DNA of 64,000 bases from Pseudohalocynthiibacter aestuariivivens (lineage in GTDB: Bacteria > Pseudomonadota > Alphaproteobacteria > Rhodobacterales > Rhodobacteraceae): positions 2,480,001 through 2,544,000 of the forward strand of contig NZ_CP049037.1 of NCBI RefSeq assembly GCF_011040495.1. The letters run 5' to 3'. Under the pieces are notes generated by a model. It was not told where the DNA came from and searched no databases. It was given only the letters and a program-made list of their open reading frames with translations. Position numbers and translations under genes: made by a program. Shown piece after piece: positions 35,571-46,315 of the stretch (position 1 is the first letter of the stretch; each line of letters begins with the position of its first letter).

Positions 35571-36131
35571 TCAAGAGGGTAAATGCAACACGGACCGCGC
35601 GAAACGACGCGTCTCGCCAAGGATCTCTTCGGTCAGCGACAGCAATGTCGGCCAAGGCGTGCCCAGCGTAGCCTCGACATCGCCATAGCTGAATTGCAAC
35701 ACCGCGCGGTGTTTGCGAGCCAGATGCTGCATGCGGGCGTTTTCGCGTAGACAAACCATGTGCAGCGTTCGGATAGACCGGTTTTGCGCGGCAGCAAGCA
35801 AACGGCTGAAGAGCGCATCACCGATACCCGCGTTCTGCCATTCACGTTCGACCGACAGCGCCGCTTCGGCGGTTGGGGGCCAATGCCCAAGAAATCCTCG
35901 GAGTTCAGCAACGCCGCGCAGGGTGTCATCGGCGAAAGCCCCGTAAACAACGGCATCCATTCCGACCACCCGTTCGGCATATCGCCGCAGCGCACAGTCC
36001 TTTAGCGCGACACCGAACCGCAACCGTCTGGTTTCTGGATCGAGCCGCAGGAAGTGATCAATGATGTCAGGCAGATCACTCTGTCCGAGACGACGGATCG
36101 TTGTGTTGGAAATAATGGTTTCGCACTGCAT
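35571..36131 (-). CDS. GNAT family N-acetyltransferase
   Basis: A 186-residue GNAT enzyme of unknown substrate. Residues 10-60 have TIRRLGQSDLPDIIDHFLRL and RLRFGVALKD, as in the acetyltransferases related to protein acetylases of the Pat/acetate family. The acetyl-CoA loop is VEREWQNAGIGDALFSRLLA (near 94-113), and LRENARMQHLARKHRA closes the fold. It lies between the FdsGB gene and ftsY on the minus strand, with 104 bases to ftsY. No specific link is apparent. Confidence 0.82.
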   Translation of the reverse strand: MQCETIISNTTIRRLGQSDLPDIIDHFLRLDPETRRLRFGVALKDCALRRYAERVVGMDAVVYGAFADDTLRGVAELRGFLGHWPPTAEAALSVEREWQNAGIGDALFSRLLAAAQNRSIRTLHMVCLRENARMQHLARKHRAVLQFSYGDVEATLGTPWPTLLSLTEEILGETRRFARSVLHLPS

Positions 36132-36314
36132 CGGACGAGACTCCGTTGCGGCAGGAACGAGGTATGCCGCAGTCTAATCCTCCCATTACCCAGATAGTGC
36201 TGCGACGCAGCATTTGCCAGAGAAATATCCGGGCGGCGGACAGAAGACGCCGACAATCAGCGCGCTGCCCAAATTTTCACCGTCTACCCAGCGCGAGGCC
36301 ATTGAGGCTGCGTA

Positions 36315-38000
36315 TCAGACCTCGTCGGGGAAATACTTGATCGCTGACCGGATGGGGTTTGGTGCCGCCTGACCCAAACCACAGATCGACGCATCGCCCA
36401 TTGCGGTACACAATTCCTCCAGCAGGGGCTGATCCCAGCGGTCAGCCTGCATCAGCTTGACCGCCTTTTCACAGCCGACCCGGCATGGCGTACACTGACC
36501 ACAGCTTTCATCCTCGAAAAACCGCAACATGTTGAGCGCGGCAGCGCGCGCCGAATCCTGATCCGACAGAACCACCACAGCGGCAGAGCCGATAAATGTG
36601 CCATGCGGTTGCAACGTGTCGAAATCCAGCGGGATATCATCCATTGATGCTGGCAGCAGCCCGGACGATGGCCCGCCCGGCTGATACGCCTTGAACGTGT
36701 GGCCATCCAACATCCCGCCGCTGGCCTCGATAATATCAGTGATGGTTGATCCGGCGGGCAACAGGTGTACGCCGGGATTAGCCACGCGACCCGACACCGA
36801 ATAGGACCGCAACCCTTTGCGCCCATTCTTCTCAACCGCAGACAGAATTGCGCCACCTTCGCGCAGAATACGCGTAACCCAGTGCAGCGTTTCGACATTG
36901 TTCACCAGCGTCGGGCGATCAAAAATGCCGACCTGCGCGACGAATGGCGGACGGTGGCGCGGCATTCCGCGCTTTCCCTCGATGCTTTCGATCATCGCGC
37001 TCTCTTCGCCACAGATATAGGCCCCGGCCCCGCGCCGCAGTTCGATATATCCGTGTTGCACGATGCCGGCCGCCTCAAGTGCGGCGATCTCGGTGGCCAG
37101 AATGCCCAGTACGGCAGGATATTCATCGCGCATGTAGATGAAGCAGGTGTCAGCCTCGACGGCCCATGCGGCGATCAGCATACCCTCAAGGAAAAGATGC
37201 GGCACACGTTCCAGATAATAGCGGTCCTTGAACGTGCCCGGCTCGCCCTCGTCGCCATTAACGGCCAGATATCGTGGGCCGGGGGCGGCGCGTACAAATC
37301 CCCATTTTTTACCCGTCGGAAACCCGGCCCCGCCCAGTCCTCGCAGACCGGCATCCAGTAGCTCGGCTTGCACTGCCTCGAAATTACCGCCCTCGCGCAG
37401 CTCGCTCAGCTTGGCATAGCCACCCTCCGCACGGTAGGCGTCCAGTGTCTCGTACTCTGGCAGGTGCGCGTGTGTATCGTTCGCGGCGATGGCAGCGTGC
37501 ACTTTCTCCGGCGTAGCGTGGTCAATGTGGTTATGCCCGATCTCCAGAACCGGCGCCGTGTCGCAGCGGCCCATGCATGGCGCGCGCAACACGCGCACTT
37601 CGGACGGGTCAAGCCCGTCCTCCAGCGCGGATTTCAGCGCCTGTGCGCCGGCCATCTCGCATGATAGCGAATCGCACACCCGGATCGTTAGCGCGGGCGG
37701 TGGTGTCTCGCCTTCCTTAACCACGTCGAAATGAGCATAGAACGTGGCAACCTCATAGATTTCGGCCATGGAGAGACGCATTTCCTCGGCCAGCGCGCGC
37801 AGATGCGCAGCAGACAGATGGCCGTATTCGTCTTGGATAAGATGCAGATATTCGATCAGCAGGTCACGGCGGCGCGGTGTATCACCCAATAGCGCCTTTA
37901 CTTCTGCCCACGGTCCATCCTCCAGCTGCCGCCCTTTCGGGGTGTGGCGGCCCTTGCCCTTGCCGGATTTCCAGACGCCTTTGCGCTCATCCAATGCCAT
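36315..38000 (-). CDS. fdsB: Fused FdsG-FdsB (NuoE-NuoF type) diaphorase of NAD formate dehydrogenase, without its alpha subunit nearby
   Basis: A 561-residue soluble flavoprotein. Residues 30-180 are a NuoE-like thioredoxin-fold domain with a 2Fe-2S cluster (Cys109, Cys114, Cys142, Cys146). Residues 200-545 are NuoF-like, with the FMN loop RGLGGAGFPTG (220-230), the NADH loop GAGAYICGEE (324-333) and the 4Fe-4S ligands in ESCGQCTPCRVG (Cys500, 503, 506) plus Cys540. Such fusions normally pass electrons between NAD and a molybdenum formate dehydrogenase. Here the next gene downstream is an acetyltransferase and no fdsA, fdsC or fdsD lies in the window, so its partner must be elsewhere or different. 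NAD-linked hydrogenase or Nuo origin is possible but less likely. Confidence 0.85.
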   Translation of the reverse strand: MALDERKGVWKSGKGKGRHTPKGRQLEDGPWAEVKALLGDTPRRRDLLIEYLHLIQDEYGHLSAAHLRALAEEMRLSMAEIYEVATFYAHFDVVKEGETPPPALTIRVCDSLSCEMAGAQALKSALEDGLDPSEVRVLRAPCMGRCDTAPVLEIGHNHIDHATPEKVHAAIAANDTHAHLPEYETLDAYRAEGGYAKLSELREGGNFEAVQAELLDAGLRGLGGAGFPTGKKWGFVRAAPGPRYLAVNGDEGEPGTFKDRYYLERVPHLFLEGMLIAAWAVEADTCFIYMRDEYPAVLGILATEIAALEAAGIVQHGYIELRRGAGAYICGEESAMIESIEGKRGMPRHRPPFVAQVGIFDRPTLVNNVETLHWVTRILREGGAILSAVEKNGRKGLRSYSVSGRVANPGVHLLPAGSTITDIIEASGGMLDGHTFKAYQPGGPSSGLLPASMDDIPLDFDTLQPHGTFIGSAAVVVLSDQDSARAAALNMLRFFEDESCGQCTPCRVGCEKAVKLMQADRWDQPLLEELCTAMGDASICGLGQAAPNPIRSAIKYFPDEV

Positions 38001-38188
38001 ATCGGGTCCTCATGCATGTGTTCGCAGCAATTTTATCTATCCGGCACCGCGCTGGCGATGCTAAAAGCGACCCTCACCGCGTCAGAAGCGTTGGGATCGT
38101 GGTCAGATTGTTCATACTCTGGCGTTAGAATTTCTGCAGGTGTGTCCTATATTCGCGCCATTGATCGCGCCAGAAGGAGCCAACCAAT

Positions 38189-39205
38189 ATGCCGCTGTTC
38201 GCCATTGCGACACTGATGCCCGCTGTGTTGATCGCGCTGGGCGTGATTCATGGTGGTGCTGTGGCGGCGCTGGGTCTGATCTACATGACAGTGTTGGTGG
38301 CTTTTCTGGACCGACTGATGGCGCGCGAGACAGTCAACGCCGATCCAGAGGCCGAGTTTCCCGGCAGCACAGCATTGCTTGCGAGCTTGGGGGCGGTTCA
38401 TTTTGTTCTTCTGGGCCTGTCGGTCTGGGCCGTTGCGGGGCACAGTGGGCTGGGCATCACAGAGCGGGTGCTGATCGGATTGGCGGCGGCACTGGTCTTT
38501 GGCCAGATATCGCACCCCGTCGCCCATGAACTGATCCACAAACCGGCGCGCGCGCTGCGCCTGATGGGGCGATTGATGTATACCAGCCTGCTGATCGGTC
38601 ATCACGCCAGCGCGCATTTGCGGGTGCATCATGTACATGTGGGCAGTGATGGCGATCCCAACAGCGCGCCAGTGGGGGTGGGGTTCTATCGGTTTGCCCT
38701 GCGCGCTGGACCACGCAGCTTCCGCGCCGGGCTCACTGCCGAAACTGCGATGTTGACCCGTGCTGATCGTCCGATGTGGCGGCACCCTTATCTGCTCTAT
38801 ATCGGCGGTGCGGTTGCAGTCTTGTTGTTGACAGGAACGGGTCTTGGTCTGTCCGGCGTGCTGGCCTATCTGGCCATCAGCCTGTACGCGCAATTACAAA
38901 TCTACTTGTCAGATTATGTCCAGCACTACGGCTTGCGCCGTAAACGGCGCGACAATGGCTCGTTGGAGCCGGTCGGCCCGCAGCATTCATGGAACGCGCC
39001 GCACTGGTTCTCGTCGGCGGTTACGCTGAATGCCCCGCGCCACTCGGATCATCATGTGACGCCATCGCGACCCTATCCGGGCCTTCAGTTGAACCCCGAC
39101 AGGATGCCATTTCTCCCGCGCCCGCTGCCGGTGATGGCCGCAATCGCGCTGGTGCCCCCGCTATGGCGGCGGATCATGGATAAACGCGCGGCGCGTTGGG
39201 GGTGA
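38189..39205 (+). CDS. AlkB-family integral-membrane diiron hydroxylase
   Basis: A 338-residue membrane-bound non-haem diiron monooxygenase resembling alkane 1-monooxygenase. It has about six helices and the full set of histidine boxes: HELIH (113-117), HxxxHH in HLRVHH (143-148), DYVQHYG (242-248, the AlkB NYVEHYG box) and HSDHH (285-289). It is shorter than Pseudomonas AlkB (about 400). AlkB needs rubredoxin, and I see no rubredoxin gene nearby. The ATG at 38189 follows AAGGAG. It is divergent from the FdsGB gene. Hydroxylation of a medium-chain alkyl substrate is inferred; the true substrate is unknown. Confidence 0.85.
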   Translation: MPLFAIATLMPAVLIALGVIHGGAVAALGLIYMTVLVAFLDRLMARETVNADPEAEFPGSTALLASLGAVHFVLLGLSVWAVAGHSGLGITERVLIGLAAALVFGQISHPVAHELIHKPARALRLMGRLMYTSLLIGHHASAHLRVHHVHVGSDGDPNSAPVGVGFYRFALRAGPRSFRAGLTAETAMLTRADRPMWRHPYLLYIGGAVAVLLLTGTGLGLSGVLAYLAISLYAQLQIYLSDYVQHYGLRRKRRDNGSLEPVGPQHSWNAPHWFSSAVTLNAPRHSDHHVTPSRPYPGLQLNPDRMPFLPRPLPVMAAIALVPPLWRRIMDKRAARWG

Positions 39206-39277
39206 TCCCGACCAGAATGTGCCCGAGGTCTGCGAAAACATGTGGAAACCGACGAGGTGCTCTGCCAGACTTGGCCC

Positions 39278-39676
39278 ATGCGTCACCTGTGTCTCAGTCT
39301 CGCTTTGATCTGCGCTGCCACGTCCGGCACCGCACAAAATCTGATGAGCGCGAGCGAGTTCGATAGCTACACGCTGGGCAAGACATTCTACTACGGCAGC
39401 GTCGGTGCGCCATATGGGGCCGAGGAGTACCTCGATGACCGCCGCGTGCGCTGGTCGTTTCTGGATGGAAAATGTCAGGAAGGGCAATGGTACGAAGAGG
39501 ACGGGCTGATATGTTTTGTCTACGACAACCAACCCGATCCGCAGTGCTGGAGTTTTCAGCAGGGCAATAATGGCCTGATCGCCCGGTTTGAAAACAACCC
39601 CGAGAATACGGAACTGTACGAGGTCGAAAAAAGCGTCGAGCCGCTTTTGTGTCTTGGCCCGGATGTCGGGGTCTGA
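39278..39676 (+). CDS. Small secreted protein, unknown function
   Basis: A 132-residue protein with a signal peptide (MRHLCLSLALICAATSGTAQ, cleavage after TAQ). The mature part starts NLMSASEFDSYTLGKTFYYG and is rich in aromatic residues, with four cysteines in contexts GKCQEG, LICFVY, PQCWSF and LLCLGP. It reads like a small beta-barrel-type periplasmic domain, but I do not recognise a family. The ATG at 39278 is chosen because the signal peptide starts there; the frame upstream to 39242 is unlikely. It is convergent with fadH. Confidence 0.7.
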   Translation: MRHLCLSLALICAATSGTAQNLMSASEFDSYTLGKTFYYGSVGAPYGAEEYLDDRRVRWSFLDGKCQEGQWYEEDGLICFVYDNQPDPQCWSFQQGNNGLIARFENNPENTELYEVEKSVEPLLCLGPDVGV

Positions 39677-39711
39677 GATCGCGGGTGATCGCGCCTGCAG
39701 TCAGTGCAGAT

Positions 39712-39745
39712 GCCTCCGGCGGGGATATTTAGGGCAAGAAGATGA
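39712..39745 (+). repeat. Dispersed intergenic motif with terminator-like features
   Basis: GCCTCCGGCGGGGATATTT followed by AGGGCAAGAAGATGA. A related copy, GCCTGCGGCGCGGGTATTTTT then ACAAGGAAAAG, stands at 16235-16266 after regA. Both lie 3' of plus-strand genes. The motif is the kind of short repeat I recall seeing many times in Rhodobacteraceae genomes. Confidence 0.45.
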
Positions 39746-39780
39746 ACAAAAGTGCATTCTGCTTTCAACGCTCCCAGAAT
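39746..39780 (-). terminator. Possible terminator of fadH
   Basis: On the minus strand ATTCTG (39780-39775 side) and CAGAAT (39761-39756) form a six-pair stem with a 13-base loop, followed by GCACTTTTGT. It lies 26 bases after the fadH stop. The stem is modest. Confidence 0.35.
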
Positions 39781-39805
39781 ACTCGTCAGCAACGCTGCCG
39801 CAGAG

Positions 39806-41857
<2,052 letters not shown>

Positions 41858-42024
41858 TCACCATGGCGCGCGCGCCGTGTTTTGTCACCCCGCAACGCTG
41901 CGTTACCGGGCGTCACACCAAAGCGCGGGAATGAGGCGCACCTGCCTATTTGCGTCGGATCAAAGACGACCTAACCTCGTTGGCACATCATAGATGCGAA
42001 TCGATGGCGCGAAAGGGGGCAGGG

Positions 42025-42351
42025 ATGCTCGAAATCAGCACATACAAGATTGCGCAGGTGGTCCTGATGTCCCGTGAACTGAACCGGGCCGAAGGCGAAT
42101 TGCGCGCATTCATTGACCGGCTCAGCGAGGATGAACAAGCCAGCCTCGTGGCGGTCATGTGGATTGGCCGCGAAAGCTTTGACGCCGAAGATCTGGCCGA
42201 GGCGATCGAGACCGCGCGTAACGAGGCGACAGTGCCCACGGCTGACTATTTGCTCGGCTCGCCGCACCTGTCGGACCATCTGGAAAACGGGCTAGAGGCG
42301 CTGGGCCTGTCTGCCTATGACGACGAGGACGATCTGGTGCGGGGCGGTTAG
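42025..42351 (+). CDS. DUF3775 family protein
   Basis: A 108-residue soluble, acidic protein of an uncharacterised alphaproteobacterial family. It begins MLEISTYKIAQVVLMSREL and continues with DEQASLVAVMWIGRESFDAEDLAEAI, the recognisable core, then TADYLLGSPHLSDHLENGLEALG. The ATG at 42025 follows AAAGGGGG and CAGGG. Its stop overlaps the hyuB stop. Function unknown. Confidence 0.78.
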   Translation: MLEISTYKIAQVVLMSRELNRAEGELRAFIDRLSEDEQASLVAVMWIGRESFDAEDLAEAIETARNEATVPTADYLLGSPHLSDHLENGLEALGLSAYDDEDDLVRGG

Positions 42352-44081
42352 GATCGTGCTGCGTCTGTGGCGGTGTCATCAACGGTACCGCACTTGGTCA
42401 GAACAACACCAAAGAGCGCACGCGCCTGATCAGCAGTGTAGCGACCCAACCGTACGTCATCCGCGACCAAAGCGGGTCGGCGTTTGAACGGATCGCCATA
42501 GCCGCCACCGCCCGGTGTCTTGACACGCACACGGTCGCCCGGTTTCAGCGGAATGTTCTGTTCCTTGGACAAATGGAGTGGCGTGTAGGGTTCGCCGTCC
42601 TGCCAGACGGTCACCTCATTGACCGCTCCATCAGCCCCCCCCAATGCGCCCTGCGGCCCGGTCCGCCCATGATCCATGACAAAGCTAGCTGTTGCATTGC
42701 CGCGCCGCAGTTCAACCTCGTAGTCGAGGCCAAAACCGCCGCGTTGTGTGCCGGCCCCCCCCGAGCCTTCGCGCAGGGCATAGCGACGGTAGAGGACCGG
42801 GAAAGCTTGCTCCATGATTTCCACCGGCGGGGCCTTGGAGATGCCGATGGTCGAACAACCGTTCGTCAGGCCGTCGCCATCCGCATAGCCACCATAGCCC
42901 CCACCCGAGAGCTGATACATCACGAAATCGCGTCCACGTTGCGGATCGTGCCCACCTAACGCAAAGTTACCGCTGGTTCCGGCCGGTGCGGCGGTCACTC
43001 GATCCGGTAAAACAGACACTAACGCGGCAAAAACCGCCTCTGCAATGCGCTGGCTTACCTCTGCGGCACAGCCCGATACCGGGCGCGGATACTGCGCATC
43101 TAGGAACGAGCCCGCGATCCCGGTCACATGCAGCGGTTCGAATGCCCCGGCGCTGATCGGCACCTCGGGAAAAATATGCCGCATCGCCAGATAGACAGAG
43201 CTGAGCGTTGTGGCGCGAACCGAATTCATCGGTCCCATGCAGGGCGGGGCGCTGCCAGAGAAATCAAAGGTCAGATTGTCGTCGTTTCGGGTTATACAGA
43301 GCCGAATTTCCAGCGGTTCATTCACCACACCATCGCTGTCGATCCACGCAACACTCTGATGCGATCCTTCGGGTATCTGGCTGATGAAAACGCGCATTTG
43401 CTCTGCGGCGCGACGGCGCAGTTCTGCGATGGCCTCGGTCACAGTGTCGTCGCCGTATCGATCCATCAAGAGGCCCAGCCGTTCGGCACCAAGCTCCAGC
43501 GCGGCAGCTTGTGCGCGCACATCGCCGATACGCTGGTCCGCGACACGGATGTTAGAGCAGATGATGCTGTAAATTTCGGAATCCAGCACGCCCTGTTTGA
43601 ACAGACGCACAGGCGGCAGGCGCAGCCCTTCCTGCTCGGCTGCGGTGGCGGAGGCGGAAAATCCACCGGGCACCGCACCCCCGGTGTCGGGCCAGTGGCC
43701 CGTGTTGCTGAGCCAGCAGAAAATCTCGCCATTGCGATAAAATGGCAGGGCGAACCGCACATCCATCAGATGTGTGCCGCCCAGATAGGGATCATTGACG
43801 ATATAGATGTCACCCGGTTGCGGAGCAGCGACGCGTCCCTCTGCAATCATTTCGATCAGCGTGCGGGTGGAATACTGCATCGTGCCCACGAACACCGGCA
43901 AACCACCGACACCCTGCGCGATCAGGGACCCGTCGCGCGCGTCATAGATACCGTCGGAGCGATCATTCGCCTCCGCGATCACCGGCGAAAACGCAGCGCG
44001 AGAGAAACTCAGATCCATTTCGTCACAGACTTGCTGCAGCCCGGCCTGAATGACTGACAGCGTGATGGGATCGAGGGTCAT
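42348..44081 (-). CDS. hyuB: HyuB, hydantoinase B / oxoprolinase subunit
   Basis: The B subunit of an ATP-dependent hydantoinase, 5-oxoprolinase or acetophenone-carboxylase-type enzyme. The 577-residue product has the family start DPITLSVIQAGLQQVCDEMD, FSRAAFSPVIAEANDRSDG, VNDPYLGGTHLMDVRFALP, TFDFSGSAPPCMGPMN and the glycine-rich end RVKTPGGGGYGDP. The ATG at 44081 overlaps the hyuA stop as ATGA, so the subunits are made together. The substrate class (cyclic amide or ketone) cannot be decided from sequence. Confidence 0.93.
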   Translation of the reverse strand: MTLDPITLSVIQAGLQQVCDEMDLSFSRAAFSPVIAEANDRSDGIYDARDGSLIAQGVGGLPVFVGTMQYSTRTLIEMIAEGRVAAPQPGDIYIVNDPYLGGTHLMDVRFALPFYRNGEIFCWLSNTGHWPDTGGAVPGGFSASATAAEQEGLRLPPVRLFKQGVLDSEIYSIICSNIRVADQRIGDVRAQAAALELGAERLGLLMDRYGDDTVTEAIAELRRRAAEQMRVFISQIPEGSHQSVAWIDSDGVVNEPLEIRLCITRNDDNLTFDFSGSAPPCMGPMNSVRATTLSSVYLAMRHIFPEVPISAGAFEPLHVTGIAGSFLDAQYPRPVSGCAAEVSQRIAEAVFAALVSVLPDRVTAAPAGTSGNFALGGHDPQRGRDFVMYQLSGGGYGGYADGDGLTNGCSTIGISKAPPVEIMEQAFPVLYRRYALREGSGGAGTQRGGFGLDYEVELRRGNATASFVMDHGRTGPQGALGGADGAVNEVTVWQDGEPYTPLHLSKEQNIPLKPGDRVRVKTPGGGGYGDPFKRRPALVADDVRLGRYTADQARALFGVVLTKCGTVDDTATDAARS

Positions 44082-46132
44082 GCAGCACCTCCAATGCCGA
44101 TCAGGATATTGCCGCTGGCGTCCCCGCGCGCCAGATCACCGGGTTCGATCAGAATGGTTGTATCCATCTGTTCGATGATCGCGGGGCCCTTGATGGTCAC
44201 GTCCAGCGGCAGGTGGTCGCGCCAGAAGATAGGCGTATCGTGGACAGTACCGCCAAAATGCACCGCGCGGGTACCGGTCCGTGCTGCGTCGGCTGTATCC
44301 TTGCGCCCTGCGGGATCAATCAACGTGCTAAGGTCGAGCGGCGCGCGCATACCGATCACGGATGTGTTCACATTCACCAGATTGGCGCGGATACGGTCCA
44401 GCTTGACCCGAAAGCGGGCAAAATATGCCTCCTCAAAAAGCGCCTGCAACGTGTCGAGGTCCACGTTCGGTTGTTCCAGCGGAACGCGCAGCAGATGGGT
44501 CTGACCGACGAACTGCATATCGACGCTATAGAGATGACGCAGGCCGGTCAGGTCGATGCGCTCCTTGGCGATCATCCGTTCACCCCGGTCGATCTGCGCA
44601 TCGAAGACGTCGTCCAGCATCCCCGGATCAAGCGTGTCCAGTGGACGGTTTACCGTGGTGACGAAATCGTGCCGCAGATCTGCCACAACGCATCCCAGCG
44701 CATTGGTGATTCCGGGTCGGCAGGGCACCAGCACCCGAGGTATACCCAGTTCGCGGGCTAATGCGGCGGCATGTAATGGCCCGGCCCCGCCAAAGGCGAA
44801 GAGCGCGAAATCGCGCGGGTCCGCCCCGAGCGAGATCGACACCATGCGGATCGCCCCCGCCATGCGCGTGTTCGCGACCCGAATGACCGCCTCTGCGGCT
44901 TCAGATACTGACAAGCCGAGCGGACGGGCAAGCGATGTCTCGAAGGCCGCCTCGATATCGGCCAGCGCAACGCCACCCGTGACCGCCAGCTTGGCTGGGT
45001 CAAGCCGCCCCAATAGCAGGTTGGCGTCCGAGATTGTCGGGTCCGTCCCGCCGCGCCCATAGCAGATCGGGCCGGGATCGGACCCGGCGCTATGCGGGCC
45101 GACCTGCAACAGGCCCGCTTCGGTTACGCGGGCGATTGATCCGCCCCCAGCACCCACGGTGCGCACATCGACCATCGGCACATGGATCGGCATTGCATAT
45201 TCGATTTCGATCTCGTTCGACACCGCAGGTTCCGCATCGCGGATCAGCGCCACATCGGTCGAGGTGCCGCCCATGTCGTAGGTAATGAGGTTCGTCAGAC
45301 CTGCTGCGCGGCCTGTATAGGCCGCCGCCATCACACCAGAGGCAGGACCGGACATCACGGTTTTGGCTGCCTCCTGCGCCACCAGACGGGCCGACACCAT
45401 TCCGCCATTGCCATTCATCACCAGAACGTCACCGCGATAGCCGCCTTCGACCAGGTCTGCGGTGAGCCGATCCAGATAACGGGCCAGAATCGGCTGTACG
45501 CTGGCATTGACCGCCGCTGTAACGCCGCGTTCGTATTCGCGCGACTCAGACAGGATAGCGTGGCCCATGGTGATATGGGTGTTCGGCCAGATATCGCGTA
45601 ACAGCGCCGCCGCCCGCTGCTCGTGTACGGGGTTGGCGTAGGCGTGCAGAAAATGCACGACAAGCGCCTCGCATCCCGCCGCCAGCAGGGCGTGACCCGC
45701 CGCCAGCACCGCATCCTCATCAAGCGGCGTGACCACCTCGCCTGCCGCATCCATGCGCTCGGCGACCTCCACACGCAGATCGCGGGGGATGATCGGTGTG
45801 AACTGACCCGTCATGCCATAGGCCTGCGGACGTGTTCGGCGGCCCAGCTCCAGCACGTCGCGGAACCCCAAGGTCGTGATCAGCCCGGTACGGCTCAGCT
45901 TGCGTTCCAGCACCGCGTTGGTCGTGGTGGTGGTCCCATGCACGATCAGATCAAGCGCGGTCAGATCACTGCCCGCACTGCGCAGGGAATCTAGTACGCC
46001 AAAGGCCTGATTTTCCGGCGTGCTGGGGACCTTTGCCAGCCGAACGGCACCGCTGGTCTGATCAAGCTGCACCAGATCCGTGAACGTCCCGCCCACGTCG
46101 ATCCCGGCCACAAGCCGCGCGTTTTCCGTCAC
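44078..46132 (-). CDS. hyuA: HyuA, hydantoinase A / oxoprolinase subunit
   Basis: The ATP-binding A subunit partner of HyuB. The 684-residue protein has the actin-like phosphate loop GIDVGGTFTDLV (10-21), the second loop YDMGGTSTDVALI, VRTVGAGGGSIARV, PGPICYGRGGTDPTISDANLLLG split by family-typical spacing, and FGGAGPLHA. The pair hydrolyses or carboxylates its substrate at the expense of ATP in the cytoplasm. The gene starts at 46132 and is divergent from a membrane protein and an orphan binding protein that might supply the substrate. Confidence 0.94.
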   Translation of the reverse strand: MTENARLVAGIDVGGTFTDLVQLDQTSGAVRLAKVPSTPENQAFGVLDSLRSAGSDLTALDLIVHGTTTTTNAVLERKLSRTGLITTLGFRDVLELGRRTRPQAYGMTGQFTPIIPRDLRVEVAERMDAAGEVVTPLDEDAVLAAGHALLAAGCEALVVHFLHAYANPVHEQRAAALLRDIWPNTHITMGHAILSESREYERGVTAAVNASVQPILARYLDRLTADLVEGGYRGDVLVMNGNGGMVSARLVAQEAAKTVMSGPASGVMAAAYTGRAAGLTNLITYDMGGTSTDVALIRDAEPAVSNEIEIEYAMPIHVPMVDVRTVGAGGGSIARVTEAGLLQVGPHSAGSDPGPICYGRGGTDPTISDANLLLGRLDPAKLAVTGGVALADIEAAFETSLARPLGLSVSEAAEAVIRVANTRMAGAIRMVSISLGADPRDFALFAFGGAGPLHAAALARELGIPRVLVPCRPGITNALGCVVADLRHDFVTTVNRPLDTLDPGMLDDVFDAQIDRGERMIAKERIDLTGLRHLYSVDMQFVGQTHLLRVPLEQPNVDLDTLQALFEEAYFARFRVKLDRIRANLVNVNTSVIGMRAPLDLSTLIDPAGRKDTADAARTGTRAVHFGGTVHDTPIFWRDHLPLDVTIKGPAIIEQMDTTILIEPGDLARGDASGNILIGIGGAA

Positions 46133-46315
46133 TTTTCGCCCCCCTTGGGTCTGCTGATCAGAGAGTTGGCGAGCGGACGGCGAAAGTCAACGCGCGGCGC
46201 GTAGAGTGATCGGTGTGATGGGAGCATTGTCCCCCGAACCGCCCGAGTATTTTTAAAGCGATGGACGGGGTTGGTTTCGCTTTTCTTGTCCTACAGGGCC
46301 GGTCATCATGGGACC

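Noticed and set aside
46226..46262. Third copy of the dispersed GCC-rich TATTTTT motif
   Set aside because: Only the CCCGAGTATTTTT part matches and it lies between divergent genes, so the similarity is too weak.
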